Below the pieces are notes generated by a model. The model did not search any database. It was not told the DNA's origin and worked only from the letters and a program-made list of their open reading frames with translations. A DNA stretch of 64,000 nucleotides from Streptomyces sp. NBC_00178 (GTDB lineage Bacteria > Actinomycetota > Actinomycetes > Streptomycetales > Streptomycetaceae): NCBI RefSeq assembly GCF_036206005.1, contig NZ_CP108143.1, forward strand, positions 744,001-808,000. Direction: 5' to 3'. This document shows, piece by piece, positions 45,273-54,085 of the stretch; within the stretch, counting starts at the first letter, position 1, and the number at the start of each line of letters is the position of its first letter. The position numbers and the translations under genes are program-made.

Positions 45273-46214
45273 CTACTGGCCGCCGGGCACGGCCGTCCCG
45301 GCGCGCGTCGCGTCCGCGCCCCAGCTGGCGAGCAGGCGCAACGCCTCGGCGGACTCCGACCCCGGCTCGGCGTGATACGTGACCATCGACTGCTCGGCGT
45401 CGTCGGGGAGCATGAACGTCTCGAACGAGAGCGAGAGTTCCCCCACCAGCGGATGGCACAGCCGTTTCACGCCGTGGCTCTTCTCCTTGACGTCGTGCCT
45501 GGCCCACAGCCGCCGGAAGTCCTGGCTCTTCACGGACAGCTCACCGACCAGGGCGGACAGCCGGGAGTCGTCGGGCCGGCACCCGGCGTCCATGCGCAGG
45601 AAGGCGACGATGTCCGACGCCTTCTGGTCCCACTCCACGAAGAGGTCGCGGTAGTCGGGCTTCAGGAACACCAGGCGTGCCCAGTTGCGCTCCTGCGCGG
45701 GCAGCTCCGACCAGTCGCCGAAGACGGCGGCGGCCATCCGGTTCCAGGCCAGGATCTCCGCGCGGCGCCCGACGACGTACGCCGGCACGCCCTCCATGCT
45801 GTCGAGCAGCACGCACAGCGCGCCGCGCGCACGCTGCTGCCGCGCCGACGGCTTCTTCCGGTGCCGCCGGGGCTCCGCGAGGTGCGACAGATGCGCGCTC
45901 TCGGCGTCGCTGAGCCTCAGGGCGGACGCGATCGCGTCCAGGACCTCCGCGGAGACGTTCTGTCCGTTGCCCTGTTCGAGCCGTGTGTAGTACGCCACGG
46001 AGACACCGGCCAGCTGCGCCAGCTCCTCGCGGCGCAGTCCGGGAACCCTGCGGTGCCGGCCGAAGTCCGGCAGCCCCACGTCGTCCGGTTTCAGTCGCGC
46101 GCGGCGGCTGCGGAGGAATTCGCTGAGTTCGGCGCGCCGGTCGAGGGCGGGCCCCGCGCCGTCACCGGGAGCGCCGCCGGAGGGCCGCAGGTCGGGTTCG
46201 GGCTGGTCGTCCAT
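45273..46214 (-). CDS. XRE-family regulator with MmyB-type ligand domain
   Basis: 313 residues from the ATG at 46214. An N-terminal helix-turn-helix (about residues 28-100: LRREELAQLAGVSVAYYTRLEQG) is followed by the MmyB-like domain (GALCVLLDSMEGVPAYVVGRRAEILAWNRMAAAVFGDW), proposed to bind a fatty-acid-like ligand. It is transcribed divergently from the alcohol dehydrogenase, the usual arrangement for this family in actinobacteria, in which the regulator controls the neighbouring oxidoreductase. The 172-base divergent region contains cgtacgca twice (around 46231 and 46277), possible half-sites. Confidence 0.9.
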   Translation of the reverse strand: MDDQPEPDLRPSGGAPGDGAGPALDRRAELSEFLRSRRARLKPDDVGLPDFGRHRRVPGLRREELAQLAGVSVAYYTRLEQGNGQNVSAEVLDAIASALRLSDAESAHLSHLAEPRRHRKKPSARQQRARGALCVLLDSMEGVPAYVVGRRAEILAWNRMAAAVFGDWSELPAQERNWARLVFLKPDYRDLFVEWDQKASDIVAFLRMDAGCRPDDSRLSALVGELSVKSQDFRRLWARHDVKEKSHGVKRLCHPLVGELSLSFETFMLPDDAEQSMVTYHAEPGSESAEALRLLASWGADATRAGTAVPGGQ

Positions 46215-46386
46215 GCGCCCAGTATCCACGGACGTACGCACATCATCCTGACCCCGCCAGTGGTAGGACCGGTGGTCGTACGCAGAACCGTGGTCTGGGT
46301 GAAGTGCGCGAGGCGGGGCAGGCTTGACCGCGTGCCCGGATCGGAAGGCCGCCGGGCACAGGACCACTCCTTAGGAGAACTCCCGC

Positions 46387-47427
46387 ATGACCACTGTCCC
46401 CGCATACGCCGCCCCCTCCGCGAAGGCTCCGCTGGAGCGCACCACCATCGAGCGTCGTGCGGTCGGCGAGTTCGACGTCCTGATCGACATCAAGTTCGCC
46501 GGCATCTGCCACTCGGACATCCACCAGGCCCGCGACGGCTGGCACGAGGGCATCTTCCCGATGGTGCCGGGCCACGAGATCGCCGGCATCGTCACCGAGA
46601 CCGGCCCGGGGGTCACGAAGTTCGCCGTGGGCGACCGCGTCGGCGTCGGCTGCATGGTCGACTCCTGCCGCGAGTGCGACAACTGCAAGGCCGGCCTGGA
46701 GCAGTACTGCCTCGACGGCAACACCGGCACCTACAACGCCCTGGACAAGAACGGCGACCCCACCTACGGGGGCTACTCCACCCACATCGTCGTCGACGAG
46801 AACTACACCGTCCGCATCCCGGAGGGCCTGGCCCTCGACGAGGCCGCGCCGCTGCTGTGCGCGGGCATCACCACCTACTCCCCGCTGAAGCACTGGAAGG
46901 CGGGCCCGGGCAAGAAGGTCGCCGTCGTGGGCCTGGGCGGCCTCGGGCACGTCGGTGTCAAGATCGCGCACGCGCTCGGCGCCGAGGTCACCGTGCTCTC
47001 GCAGACCCTGAAGAAGCGGGACGACGGTCTGAAGCTGGGCGCGGACCACTACTACGCGACCGGCGACCCGAAGACCTTCGAGGACCTGGCCGGCACGTTC
47101 GACATCATCCTGAACACGGTGTCGGCGCCGCTGGACATCGACGCCTACCTCTCCCTCCTGCGGACGGACGGCGCGCTGGTGAACGTCGGCGCCCCGGAGG
47201 AGCCGGTCTCCCTCAACGTCTTCTCGCTGCTCGGCGGCCGCAAGTCCTTCTCGGGCTCGGGCATCGGCGGCATCCGGGAGACCCAGGAGATGCTGGACTT
47301 CTGCGCCGGGCACGGCTTCGGCGCGGAGATCGAGCTGATCGCGGCCTCGGAGATCAACGAGGCGTACGAGCGGGTGCTCAACAGCGACGTGCGCTACCGG
47401 TTCGTGATCGACACGGCCACGATCTGA
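46387..47427 (+). CDS. zinc-dependent NAD(P) alcohol dehydrogenase
   Basis: 346 residues, with TAGGAGAA before the ATG. Medium-chain dehydrogenase of the YahK/CAD-like group: catalytic zinc ligands in GICHSDIH and PGHEIAG, structural zinc cysteines in [15 protein letters not shown], nucleotide-binding [13 protein letters not shown]. It should oxidise primary alcohols or reduce aldehydes with NADP(H). Substrate is unknown; aldehyde detoxification is typical for the family. The divergent MmyB-type regulator probably controls it. Confidence 0.93.
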   Translation: MTTVPAYAAPSAKAPLERTTIERRAVGEFDVLIDIKFAGICHSDIHQARDGWHEGIFPMVPGHEIAGIVTETGPGVTKFAVGDRVGVGCMVDSCRECDNCKAGLEQYCLDGNTGTYNALDKNGDPTYGGYSTHIVVDENYTVRIPEGLALDEAAPLLCAGITTYSPLKHWKAGPGKKVAVVGLGGLGHVGVKIAHALGAEVTVLSQTLKKRDDGLKLGADHYYATGDPKTFEDLAGTFDIILNTVSAPLDIDAYLSLLRTDGALVNVGAPEEPVSLNVFSLLGGRKSFSGSGIGGIRETQEMLDFCAGHGFGAEIELIAASEINEAYERVLNSDVRYRFVIDTATI

Positions 47428-47470
47428 GGGTCGTGACGGCGGGCCCGGCCGGCCCGCTCCGGACAGCACG

Positions 47471-47506
47471 GACGCTTCCCCGGCGGGACACCGCCGGGGA
47501 GGCGTC
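47471..47506. terminator. bidirectional terminator between the dehydrogenase and GH2 genes
   Basis: Sixteen-base arms gacgcttccccggcgg (47471-47486) and ccgccggggaggcgtc (47491-47506) pair with one G-T wobble around the loop gaca, between convergent genes. Confidence 0.85.
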
Positions 47507-47512
47507 CGGCGC

Positions 47513-49351
47513 TCACCCCGCGTCCGTGCCGGCGCCGTCCTCCTCCTCGATGGCCGCCGGGCGCAGCTGGGCCGCGCGGATGCGGCCGACGTCCAGCTTG
47601 GTGCCGCGGTCGAAGCGGTAGATGCCGTTCTGCTCCTGGAAGACGTCGGTCAGCTGGGTGTAGCAGTAGCCGAACATCCCGGGATCGCCGAGCAGCACAC
47701 CGGTGAGCCCGCTGAACCGTGCGTGGAACTCCTCCTCGTCGCGGACGCGTTCCCCGTAGCCCCAGGAGGCGGTGCGGTCCTCACCGGACTGGGCCGCGGC
47801 CGCCTCGGGGTCCCACCAGATCCCGCCGAACTCGCTGACGAAGTAGGGCTGGCCGCGGTACGGCTGCGAGTAGGCGTTGCCGTTCTCGTAGGCGTTGACG
47901 AAGGGCCGGTCCTCGGCCAGCCCCGCCATGAGCTTCCCGAAGGCGGCGGGGTCCTGCTCGTAGCTGTGGGAGTCGTAGACGTCGGTCTCGGCGACCCGAT
48001 GGGCGTAGCCGGACGCGTCGATCACCGGACGGGTGGTGTCCATCGCCTTGGTCGCGAGGAACATCGCCCGGGTGACGGCGTCGAGCTGGGTGATGCGGTC
48101 GTGCAGCTTCTGGTACGTCTCGTTGAGGGGGCACCAGCCGACGATCGAGGGGTGCGAGTAGTCACGCTCCACGGCTTCGAGCCACTGTCCGACGTACGAG
48201 GCGTCCGGCTGCTGGTTGTCGCCCGACGAACCGCCCGTCTCGCAGCCCCAGTCGCCGAACTCGCCCCACACGAGGTAGCCGAGCCGGTCCGCGTGGTACA
48301 GGAACCGCTCCTCGAAGACCTTCTGGTGCAGCCGGGCCCCGTTGAAGCCGGCCTCCATGGCCAGTTCGATGTCACGGACCAGCGCCTCGTCGGTCGGGGC
48401 CGTCATCAGACCGTCGGGGTACCACCCCTGATCGAGCACGAGCCGCTGGAAGAGCGGACGCCCGTTGAGGGTGACGGCCTTGCCGCGCATGCCGACCGCG
48501 CGCAGGCCGGCGTAGCTCTCGACCCGGTCGAGCACCTCGCCCGACGCGTCGACGAGTTCGAGGACCAGTCCGTAGAGGTGGGGATCCTCCGGGCCCCACT
48601 CGCGCCGCCGGCCGGCCGGCACCGGGAGGTACAGGCGGGGTGCGAGGTCGAGGTCGGCCCGTGCCTCGGCGCGTGCCACCTCGGTGTCGGCGTCGGTGAG
48701 TACGGCACGGACGAGGTGGCCCGGCCGGTTGCCCGAGAGGGGCAGCTCGACGTGGAACGCGGAGCCGGCGAGGTCGGGGGTGATCCGTGGGCGCCGCAGG
48801 TGCGTCTCGGACACGGGCTCGGCCCAGACGGTCTGCCAGATGCCGGTCACACGGGTGTAGTTGCAGTCGTGGTTGGCGTACTGCACGGCCTGCTTGCCGC
48901 GTGCCTGGGGGCCGGAGCGGGGGTCGCGGGCCCTGACGGTGACGACCACGTCCTCGCCGCTGCCCGCGATGTCCCCGAGGTCGGCGGTGAACGGTGTGAA
49001 GCCGCCCCGGTGCCGCGCGACCTCGGTGCCGTCGGCCCACACGGTCGTGTCGTAGTCGACGGCGCCGAAGTGAAGCAGCACGCGGCGGCCGGCCCAGGAG
49101 CGGGGCAGCGAGAGCGTCCGCCGGTACCACACGGCCTCCAGGAAGTCGGTCTCCCCGATGCCGGAGAGCTCGGACTCCGGCGGGAAGGGGACGACGATCT
49201 CCCGCTGGAGTTCACGCGCCAGGAGGCCGCGTTCCAGCCCGCTGTCCCCCTGGTCCGTCTCGAACTGCCAGACGCCGTTCAGGTTCAGCCAGTCCGGGCG
49301 GACGAACTGCGGGCGGGGGTACTCCGGGCGGGGTACGGAGGGAGTGGACAA
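47513..49351 (-). CDS. glycoside hydrolase family 2 protein
   Basis: 612 residues from a TTG at 49351 with GGAG six bases upstream (a GTG one codon earlier is possible). The GH2 order is visible: N-terminal jelly-roll sugar-binding domain (NLNGVWQFETDQG ... VWYRRTLSLP), an Ig-like domain (about 200-300) and the TIM barrel with the acid/base in WCPLNETYQ and the nucleophile in VSEFGGIWW. GH2 covers beta-galactosidases, beta-mannosidases and beta-glucuronidases; I cannot decide between them. No signal peptide, so it probably cleaves oligosaccharides taken up by the ABC system encoded just upstream on the same strand. Confidence 0.9.
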   Translation of the reverse strand: MSTPSVPRPEYPRPQFVRPDWLNLNGVWQFETDQGDSGLERGLLARELQREIVVPFPPESELSGIGETDFLEAVWYRRTLSLPRSWAGRRVLLHFGAVDYDTTVWADGTEVARHRGGFTPFTADLGDIAGSGEDVVVTVRARDPRSGPQARGKQAVQYANHDCNYTRVTGIWQTVWAEPVSETHLRRPRITPDLAGSAFHVELPLSGNRPGHLVRAVLTDADTEVARAEARADLDLAPRLYLPVPAGRRREWGPEDPHLYGLVLELVDASGEVLDRVESYAGLRAVGMRGKAVTLNGRPLFQRLVLDQGWYPDGLMTAPTDEALVRDIELAMEAGFNGARLHQKVFEERFLYHADRLGYLVWGEFGDWGCETGGSSGDNQQPDASYVGQWLEAVERDYSHPSIVGWCPLNETYQKLHDRITQLDAVTRAMFLATKAMDTTRPVIDASGYAHRVAETDVYDSHSYEQDPAAFGKLMAGLAEDRPFVNAYENGNAYSQPYRGQPYFVSEFGGIWWDPEAAAAQSGEDRTASWGYGERVRDEEEFHARFSGLTGVLLGDPGMFGYCYTQLTDVFQEQNGIYRFDRGTKLDVGRIRAAQLRPAAIEEEDGAGTDAG

Positions 49352-49425
49352 CACGTGCTCCAGTCGTTCGGCGGGGTGGCGGGGAGCCGCCCCGGTGGTA
49401 CGGAGGGGGTGGGCGTGTCGCGCGG

Positions 49426-50325
49426 TCAGGAACCGCCGAGACCCGTGGTCGCGACCGAGTCGACGATGCGCCGCTGGAAGAGGAGGAAGACCGCGATCAG
49501 CGGCAGGGCCGCCAGCAGGGCGGAGGCCATGGACTGCGCGTACTGGATCCCGAAGGCGTCCTTGACGGTGGCCAGGCCGACCGGCAGCGTCATCAGGTCG
49601 GGGTCGTTGGTGACGATGAAGGGCCACATGAAGTTGTTCCACGCCCCGATGAAGACGAAGATCGCCACGGCCGCCACGACGGGCCGGGACAGCGGCAGCA
49701 CGATCGAGGTGAAGACCCGGAGTTCGGACGCGCCGTCGATGCGGGCCGCGTCCTCCAGCTCCCGGGGGATGGCGTCGAAGAACCGCTTGAGGATGAACAC
49801 CATCATCGGTGCCACGACCTGGGGCAGGATCACCGCCGCGTAGGTGTCGACGAGGTCGAAGAGCAGCATCTGCCTGAACAGCGGCACCACGAGCAGCTGG
49901 GGCGGGACCATGATCGCGGCGACGGTGACCGCGAGGAGGACCTTCCGCCCGCGGAAGGTCCCGCGGGCGAAGCCGTAGGCGGCCAGGGTCGAGATCCCCA
50001 CGGTGAGCAGCGTGACGAGCCCCGCGATCAGGAAACTGTTGAACGCCCAGAGCACGACGTTCCCGCGCTCCAGGATCTGTTCGTAGGACCCGAGGGTGAG
50101 TGCGCCCTTCAGCGGCGACAGGCCGGGGGTGGACACGTCCTGCTCGCTCTGCAGCGAGGTGGCGACGGCCCAGACGAACGGCACGAGCCAGACGGCGGCG
50201 AGGACGGCGAGCGCGGCCCCGGCCAGCACGCGCGGGATACGGCCGTGTCCCAGCAGCAGCGGTGAACCCGTCGCTGCGCGCGGTGGACGGCGGCGCCTGC
50301 GGGGTGCGGTGGCGGCGACGGACAT
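49426..50325 (-). CDS. sugar ABC transporter permease, MalG type
   Basis: 299 residues, six helices, with the ATPase-docking EAA-like loop LEDAARIDGASELRVF. GGAGG before the ATG overlaps the end of the preceding gene, only two bases away, so the two permeases are coupled. It forms the channel of a CUT1 importer together with the permease encoded upstream. No ATPase gene is present in the operon; as is common in Streptomyces, a shared MsiK-type ATPase elsewhere would drive it. Confidence 0.93.
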   Translation of the reverse strand: MSVAATAPRRRRRPPRAATGSPLLLGHGRIPRVLAGAALAVLAAVWLVPFVWAVATSLQSEQDVSTPGLSPLKGALTLGSYEQILERGNVVLWAFNSFLIAGLVTLLTVGISTLAAYGFARGTFRGRKVLLAVTVAAIMVPPQLLVVPLFRQMLLFDLVDTYAAVILPQVVAPMMVFILKRFFDAIPRELEDAARIDGASELRVFTSIVLPLSRPVVAAVAIFVFIGAWNNFMWPFIVTNDPDLMTLPVGLATVKDAFGIQYAQSMASALLAALPLIAVFLLFQRRIVDSVATTGLGGS

Positions 50326-50327
50326 GG

Positions 50328-51275
50328 TCAGCCCTCCTTGCGGAAGAAGCGGAGCTGCGCGATGGAGACGATGATCACGAGCGCGAAGAAGAGGTAGGAG
50401 ACCGCCGAGGCGTAGCCCAGCCGGTAACCGGTGAACCCGACGTCGTAGACGTATTCGAGGACGGGCCTGGTGGATCCGTTGGGGCCGCCCTTGGTGAGGA
50501 TGTAGATCTGGTCGAACACCTTGAGCGAGGCGAGGACCTGGAGCATGGCGACCAGCACGGTGGTCCTGCGCAGTTGGGGCAGGGTGACCGACCACAGGCG
50601 CCGCCAGGCACCGGCGCCGTCGAGCGCCGCGGCCTCGTCGTACGTCGTCGGCAGGGACTGCAGCGCGGCGAGGTAGAGCAGGAAGTTGAAGCCGACCGTC
50701 CACCAGACGGTGACGGCTGTGACGGACCACATGGCGACGGCCTCGTCGGCCAGCCAGCCGACGGGTTCCAGTCCGAGCCTGCCGAGGAGCTGGTTGCCCA
50801 GTCCCAGGTCCGGCTGGTAGAGCCAGGTCCAGATGAGGGTCACGACGGTCACGGGAAGCAGGTAGGGCGCGAAGAAGGCCAGCCGCCACACCCACTGCCC
50901 CGCCAGGCCGCTGTGCACCAGGAGCGCCATGGCCAGGGCCACAAGCACGAGCGGCACGGACGAGAGGGCCGTGAACAGGGCCGTGTTGCCGAGACTGCTC
51001 CAGACGTCCGGGTCGCCGAACGCCTCGGTGTAGTTGTCGAACCCGACGAAGCTCGTGTCGCGGAGTGCGAGCGAGGTGTCGGTGAAGCTCATCCAGAGGC
51101 CGTGCACGACCGGCCACACGAGGAAGAGCGCGAAGACGGTCAGGAAGGGCAGGACGAAGAGCAGTCCGTTGCCCGGCCGGGTACGGCGGATACGGCCCGG
51201 CGTCCCGGGGCTGTCGGCCCCGGGGGACGGCGTGCCGGCGGGCACGCCGGCTCCTATGGGTGCGGTGGTGGTCAC
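50328..51275 (-). CDS. sugar ABC transporter permease, MalF type
   Basis: 315 residues from a GTG with GAAGGAG upstream. Six membrane helices after a disordered 35-residue N-terminus; the docking loop reads YDEAAALDGAGAWRRLW. It is the partner of the MalG-type permease and follows the substrate-binding protein gene by 23 bases in one operon. Confidence 0.93.
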   Translation of the reverse strand: MTTTAPIGAGVPAGTPSPGADSPGTPGRIRRTRPGNGLLFVLPFLTVFALFLVWPVVHGLWMSFTDTSLALRDTSFVGFDNYTEAFGDPDVWSSLGNTALFTALSSVPLVLVALAMALLVHSGLAGQWVWRLAFFAPYLLPVTVVTLIWTWLYQPDLGLGNQLLGRLGLEPVGWLADEAVAMWSVTAVTVWWTVGFNFLLYLAALQSLPTTYDEAAALDGAGAWRRLWSVTLPQLRRTTVLVAMLQVLASLKVFDQIYILTKGGPNGSTRPVLEYVYDVGFTGYRLGYASAVSYLFFALVIIVSIAQLRFFRKEG

Positions 51276-51298
51276 GGGATGACTCCTTCGGCTCTCGG

Positions 51299-52669
51299 TC
51301 AGGCCACCGGGTTGGGCTGCCGCAGCAGCGAGTCCGCTTCGCGGACCATCTGGCGCACCGCCTTCTCGGCGGAGGTGTTGCCCAGCAGGGCCGCCTGGAG
51401 CGGCTGGCACATCCGGTTCTGGAAGTTCGATCCCGCGCCGACGAACCAGTTCGGCGGGTCGAGCACGGCGACCTCGCCCGCGTCGGCGTACGAGGACTGC
51501 GGCTTCAGGGCGGCGTATTCCGGCTCGGCGAGCACCGGCTGGTACGCGGGGATGTGGCCGGCGCTCGCCCAGGTCAGGCTCTGCTTGACGATCTGCGCGA
51601 TGTAGCGGTGTGCCTCGCGCCGCCGGTCCGGGTCGGGGTTCTTCTGGTGCGGGAGGACGAAGCTGTGCGAGTCCGTGTAGACGGCCGGCCGCTCGAAGAC
51701 CTGGGGGAAGGGCGCGGCGCCCAGCGGGACACCGGACTTCTTCAGGGTCGGCAGTTCCCATTCGCCGAGCATGACCATGCCGCCGCGGCCGCCGGCGAAG
51801 TTGGCGATCGCGCCGTTGTAGTCGAGGTTGTTGGGATTCGTCCTGCCGTCGAAGAGCTGCTGCATGAAGTCCACGACCCGCACGGCCGCGTCGACGTCGA
51901 TCTGGGGCGGTCCGCCGTCCGGCAGGGTGAAGGAGGCTCCGGTCTGTGCGTAGAGCGCGGCGAACTGGCGCCAGTTCTGCGCCGTGTCGGTGACGTGGCC
52001 GAAGAGGATGCCCGCCTGCCCGGTGGCGTCGGCGAGCGCCTTGCCCGCGTCCAGCAGGGCCTCGGGTGAGCCCATGGGTGCGAGGGCTCCGTCCGGGTCG
52101 AGGAGCCCGGCCTTGTCCGCCGCCTCGGTGTCGTAGAAGACGATGAAGGGGTGCACGTCCAGCGGGATCGCGTACACCGTCCCCGCGTGCTGGGTCCTGG
52201 ACCACACTGCGGGGGTGAAGTCCTCCTCCGCCACCCCGAATTCGGCGAGCAGGCCGAGGTCGAAGGGGTCGAGCAGTCCTCCGGGGGCGTAGCCGGCCAG
52301 CCGGGAGAGGTGCAGGACGGCGACGTCGGAGGCCCGGCCGCCGGCGGCCGACATGGCGAGCTTGGTGTAGTAGGACGGGCCCCAGTCCAGGATGGTCCGG
52401 TCGACCGAGAAGCCGTCGGGTCCGGCGGAGACGGCATCGATCATCTCGTCCATCAGCATGCCGTCACCGCCCTGGAAGAGGTCCCAGACGCTCAGGTCCG
52501 AGGCTCCGGACGCCGAGGCGGGTGACGCGCAGCCGGCGAGCGGGCCGGTGGCGAGCAGCGCACCGGCGCCCGCCAGTCCGGAACGCAGGATGCCGCGTCG
52601 GGTGACGCCGTGCGCCGGGCCCGGTGCGGGCGCGTGGCGCACCGGGCGGGCGGGGAACGAAGAACTCAT
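51299..52669 (-). CDS. sugar-binding lipoprotein of the ABC importer, Tat-type signal
   Basis: 456 residues. The N-terminus has a twin-arginine motif (VTRRGILRSGL) and a lipobox LAGC (Cys47), so it should be exported folded and lipid-anchored. The mature part is an extracellular solute-binding protein family 1 fold (DLSVWDLFQGG, GRGGMVMLGEWELPTL). It is the first gene of the importer operon; with the GH2 enzyme downstream the ligand is probably a beta-linked oligosaccharide. The LacI protein encoded divergently probably represses it. Confidence 0.93.
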   Translation of the reverse strand: MSSSFPARPVRHAPAPGPAHGVTRRGILRSGLAGAGALLATGPLAGCASPASASGASDLSVWDLFQGGDGMLMDEMIDAVSAGPDGFSVDRTILDWGPSYYTKLAMSAAGGRASDVAVLHLSRLAGYAPGGLLDPFDLGLLAEFGVAEEDFTPAVWSRTQHAGTVYAIPLDVHPFIVFYDTEAADKAGLLDPDGALAPMGSPEALLDAGKALADATGQAGILFGHVTDTAQNWRQFAALYAQTGASFTLPDGGPPQIDVDAAVRVVDFMQQLFDGRTNPNNLDYNGAIANFAGGRGGMVMLGEWELPTLKKSGVPLGAAPFPQVFERPAVYTDSHSFVLPHQKNPDPDRRREAHRYIAQIVKQSLTWASAGHIPAYQPVLAEPEYAALKPQSSYADAGEVAVLDPPNWFVGAGSNFQNRMCQPLQAALLGNTSAEKAVRQMVREADSLLRQPNPVA

Positions 52670-52786
52670 CGCGGACCTTTCGACGGCCGGACGTCCATGC
52701 CGAACCGGCGGTGGGCCCCCTGCACAGAGGGCCCACCGCACGCGGCAGTTGGTTGCCGCACCTGGCTGAAACAGTGCGGTGGCATG

Positions 52787-52815
52787 TTTTTACATCGATG
52801 TACATTCGCTGTAAA
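52787..52815 (-). promoter_or_regulatory. importer promoter overlapped by a LacI-type operator
   Basis: On the minus strand TTTACA (52815-52810), a 17-base spacer and TAAAAA (52792-52787) form a promoter. The perfect palindrome tacatcgatgta (52791-52802), with the central CG typical of LacI-family operators, overlaps the -10 box and the spacer, so a bound repressor would block transcription of the sugar importer. Confidence 0.75.
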
Positions 52816-52937
52816 GGGTTCGGCGCAGACATCTGCGCCGCGGCCCGCCGCCCCAGCGGCTCCCCCGGCACCCTCCGGCAGGGCAACCGGAGGGACGCAC
52901 ATAGACTCGGCGGCGCGCGAGAGCAGGGGAGATGGCG

Positions 52938-53993
52938 ATGGCACGGCCGAGGATCAAGGACGTCGCCCGGCACGCAGGCGTGTCGGAGAAGACGGTGTCC
53001 AACGTGATCAACGACTACACCCATGTCTCCGACCGCACCCGGCGAGTGGTCCAGGAGTCCATCGCCCAGCTCGGGTACCGGGTGAACCTGGCGGGCCGTC
53101 ACCTGCGCAAGGGCCGTACGGGCATCATCGCCCTGGTCGTACCGGAACTGGACGTCCCGTACTTCGCGGAGCTCGCCCGGCACGTCGTGCGCGAGGCCGG
53201 GGAGCGATCCCTGACCGTGCTGATCCACCAGTCGGGCGCGGACCGCGAGCACGAGCTGGCCGCGCTCGCGGGGTTCGGCTCCGACTTCGTCGACGGCGTC
53301 ATCCTCAGCCCCCTCGCCCTCACCGCCGACGATCTGCGCGAACGTGCGGGCGCGCCGCCCACGGTCCTGCTCGGGGAGTTGCTGGAGGAGGGGGCGGACC
53401 ACGTCGCCATCGACAACGAACTGGCGGCACGCGAGGCCACCGCCCACCTGATAGCCCTGGGCCGCCGCTCCGTGCTGGCCGTCGGCGGGCGGGACGACGC
53501 CGGCCTCGGCACCGCCGAAGCGCGCACCCGGGGCTACCGGGCGGCCCTGGACGCGGCGGGCATCGCCTACGACCCGTCCGCGCTGCTCCCCGTCGCGTCC
53601 TTCCGGATGTCCGACGGAGCCGCGGCGGTCGAGGCCGCGCTGAACCGGGGGATCCGGCCCGACGCGCTGCTGTGCTTCAACGACCAACTGGCCCTGGGTG
53701 CTCTGCGCGCCCTGCACGAACGCGGCGTCCGCGTGCCGGAGGAGGTCGCCGTGATCGGCTTCGACGACGTGGAGGGCGGCCGGTTCAGCGTGCCGACCCT
53801 CAGCACCGTGGCGCCCGACAAGGCGGCGGTGGCCAGGACGGCGGTCCAGCTCCTCCAGCGCCGCATCGACGAGGCGTCGGGGTCGCCGTCGGACGGTACG
53901 GCGGTCCCGGCCGTCCTGTCGCCGCAGGACCGGGTGGTGGCCCACCGCCTGGTCCTGCGCGAGAGCACCGAGGGCGGCTCCCGCGCGAGGTGA
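52938..53993 (+). CDS. LacI-family transcriptional regulator
   Basis: 351 residues. Two ATG codons are in frame; the second (52938) has ideal spacing from AGGGGAG, the first (52932) touches it. The helix-turn-helix is IKDVARHAGVSEKTVSNVIN with the hinge helix AGRHLRKGRTG, followed by a periplasmic-binding-like ligand domain (IIALVVPELDVPYFAELARHV ... VIGFDDVEGGRFSVPTLSTV). It is divergent from the sugar importer operon and presumably represses it until an oligosaccharide binds; the palindrome at 52791-52802 is the obvious operator. Confidence 0.94.
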   Translation: MARPRIKDVARHAGVSEKTVSNVINDYTHVSDRTRRVVQESIAQLGYRVNLAGRHLRKGRTGIIALVVPELDVPYFAELARHVVREAGERSLTVLIHQSGADREHELAALAGFGSDFVDGVILSPLALTADDLRERAGAPPTVLLGELLEEGADHVAIDNELAAREATAHLIALGRRSVLAVGGRDDAGLGTAEARTRGYRAALDAAGIAYDPSALLPVASFRMSDGAAAVEAALNRGIRPDALLCFNDQLALGALRALHERGVRVPEEVAVIGFDDVEGGRFSVPTLSTVAPDKAAVARTAVQLLQRRIDEASGSPSDGTAVPAVLSPQDRVVAHRLVLRESTEGGSRAR

Positions 53994-54085
53994 CGGTCGC
54001 GTGCCGCGGGGCGGGGCGCCGCGGTGTCCGGGGCAGGGTCTCCCCCGCCGTCGCCCGCCCGGCGGGACGTCCGCGTGCCGCCCCG

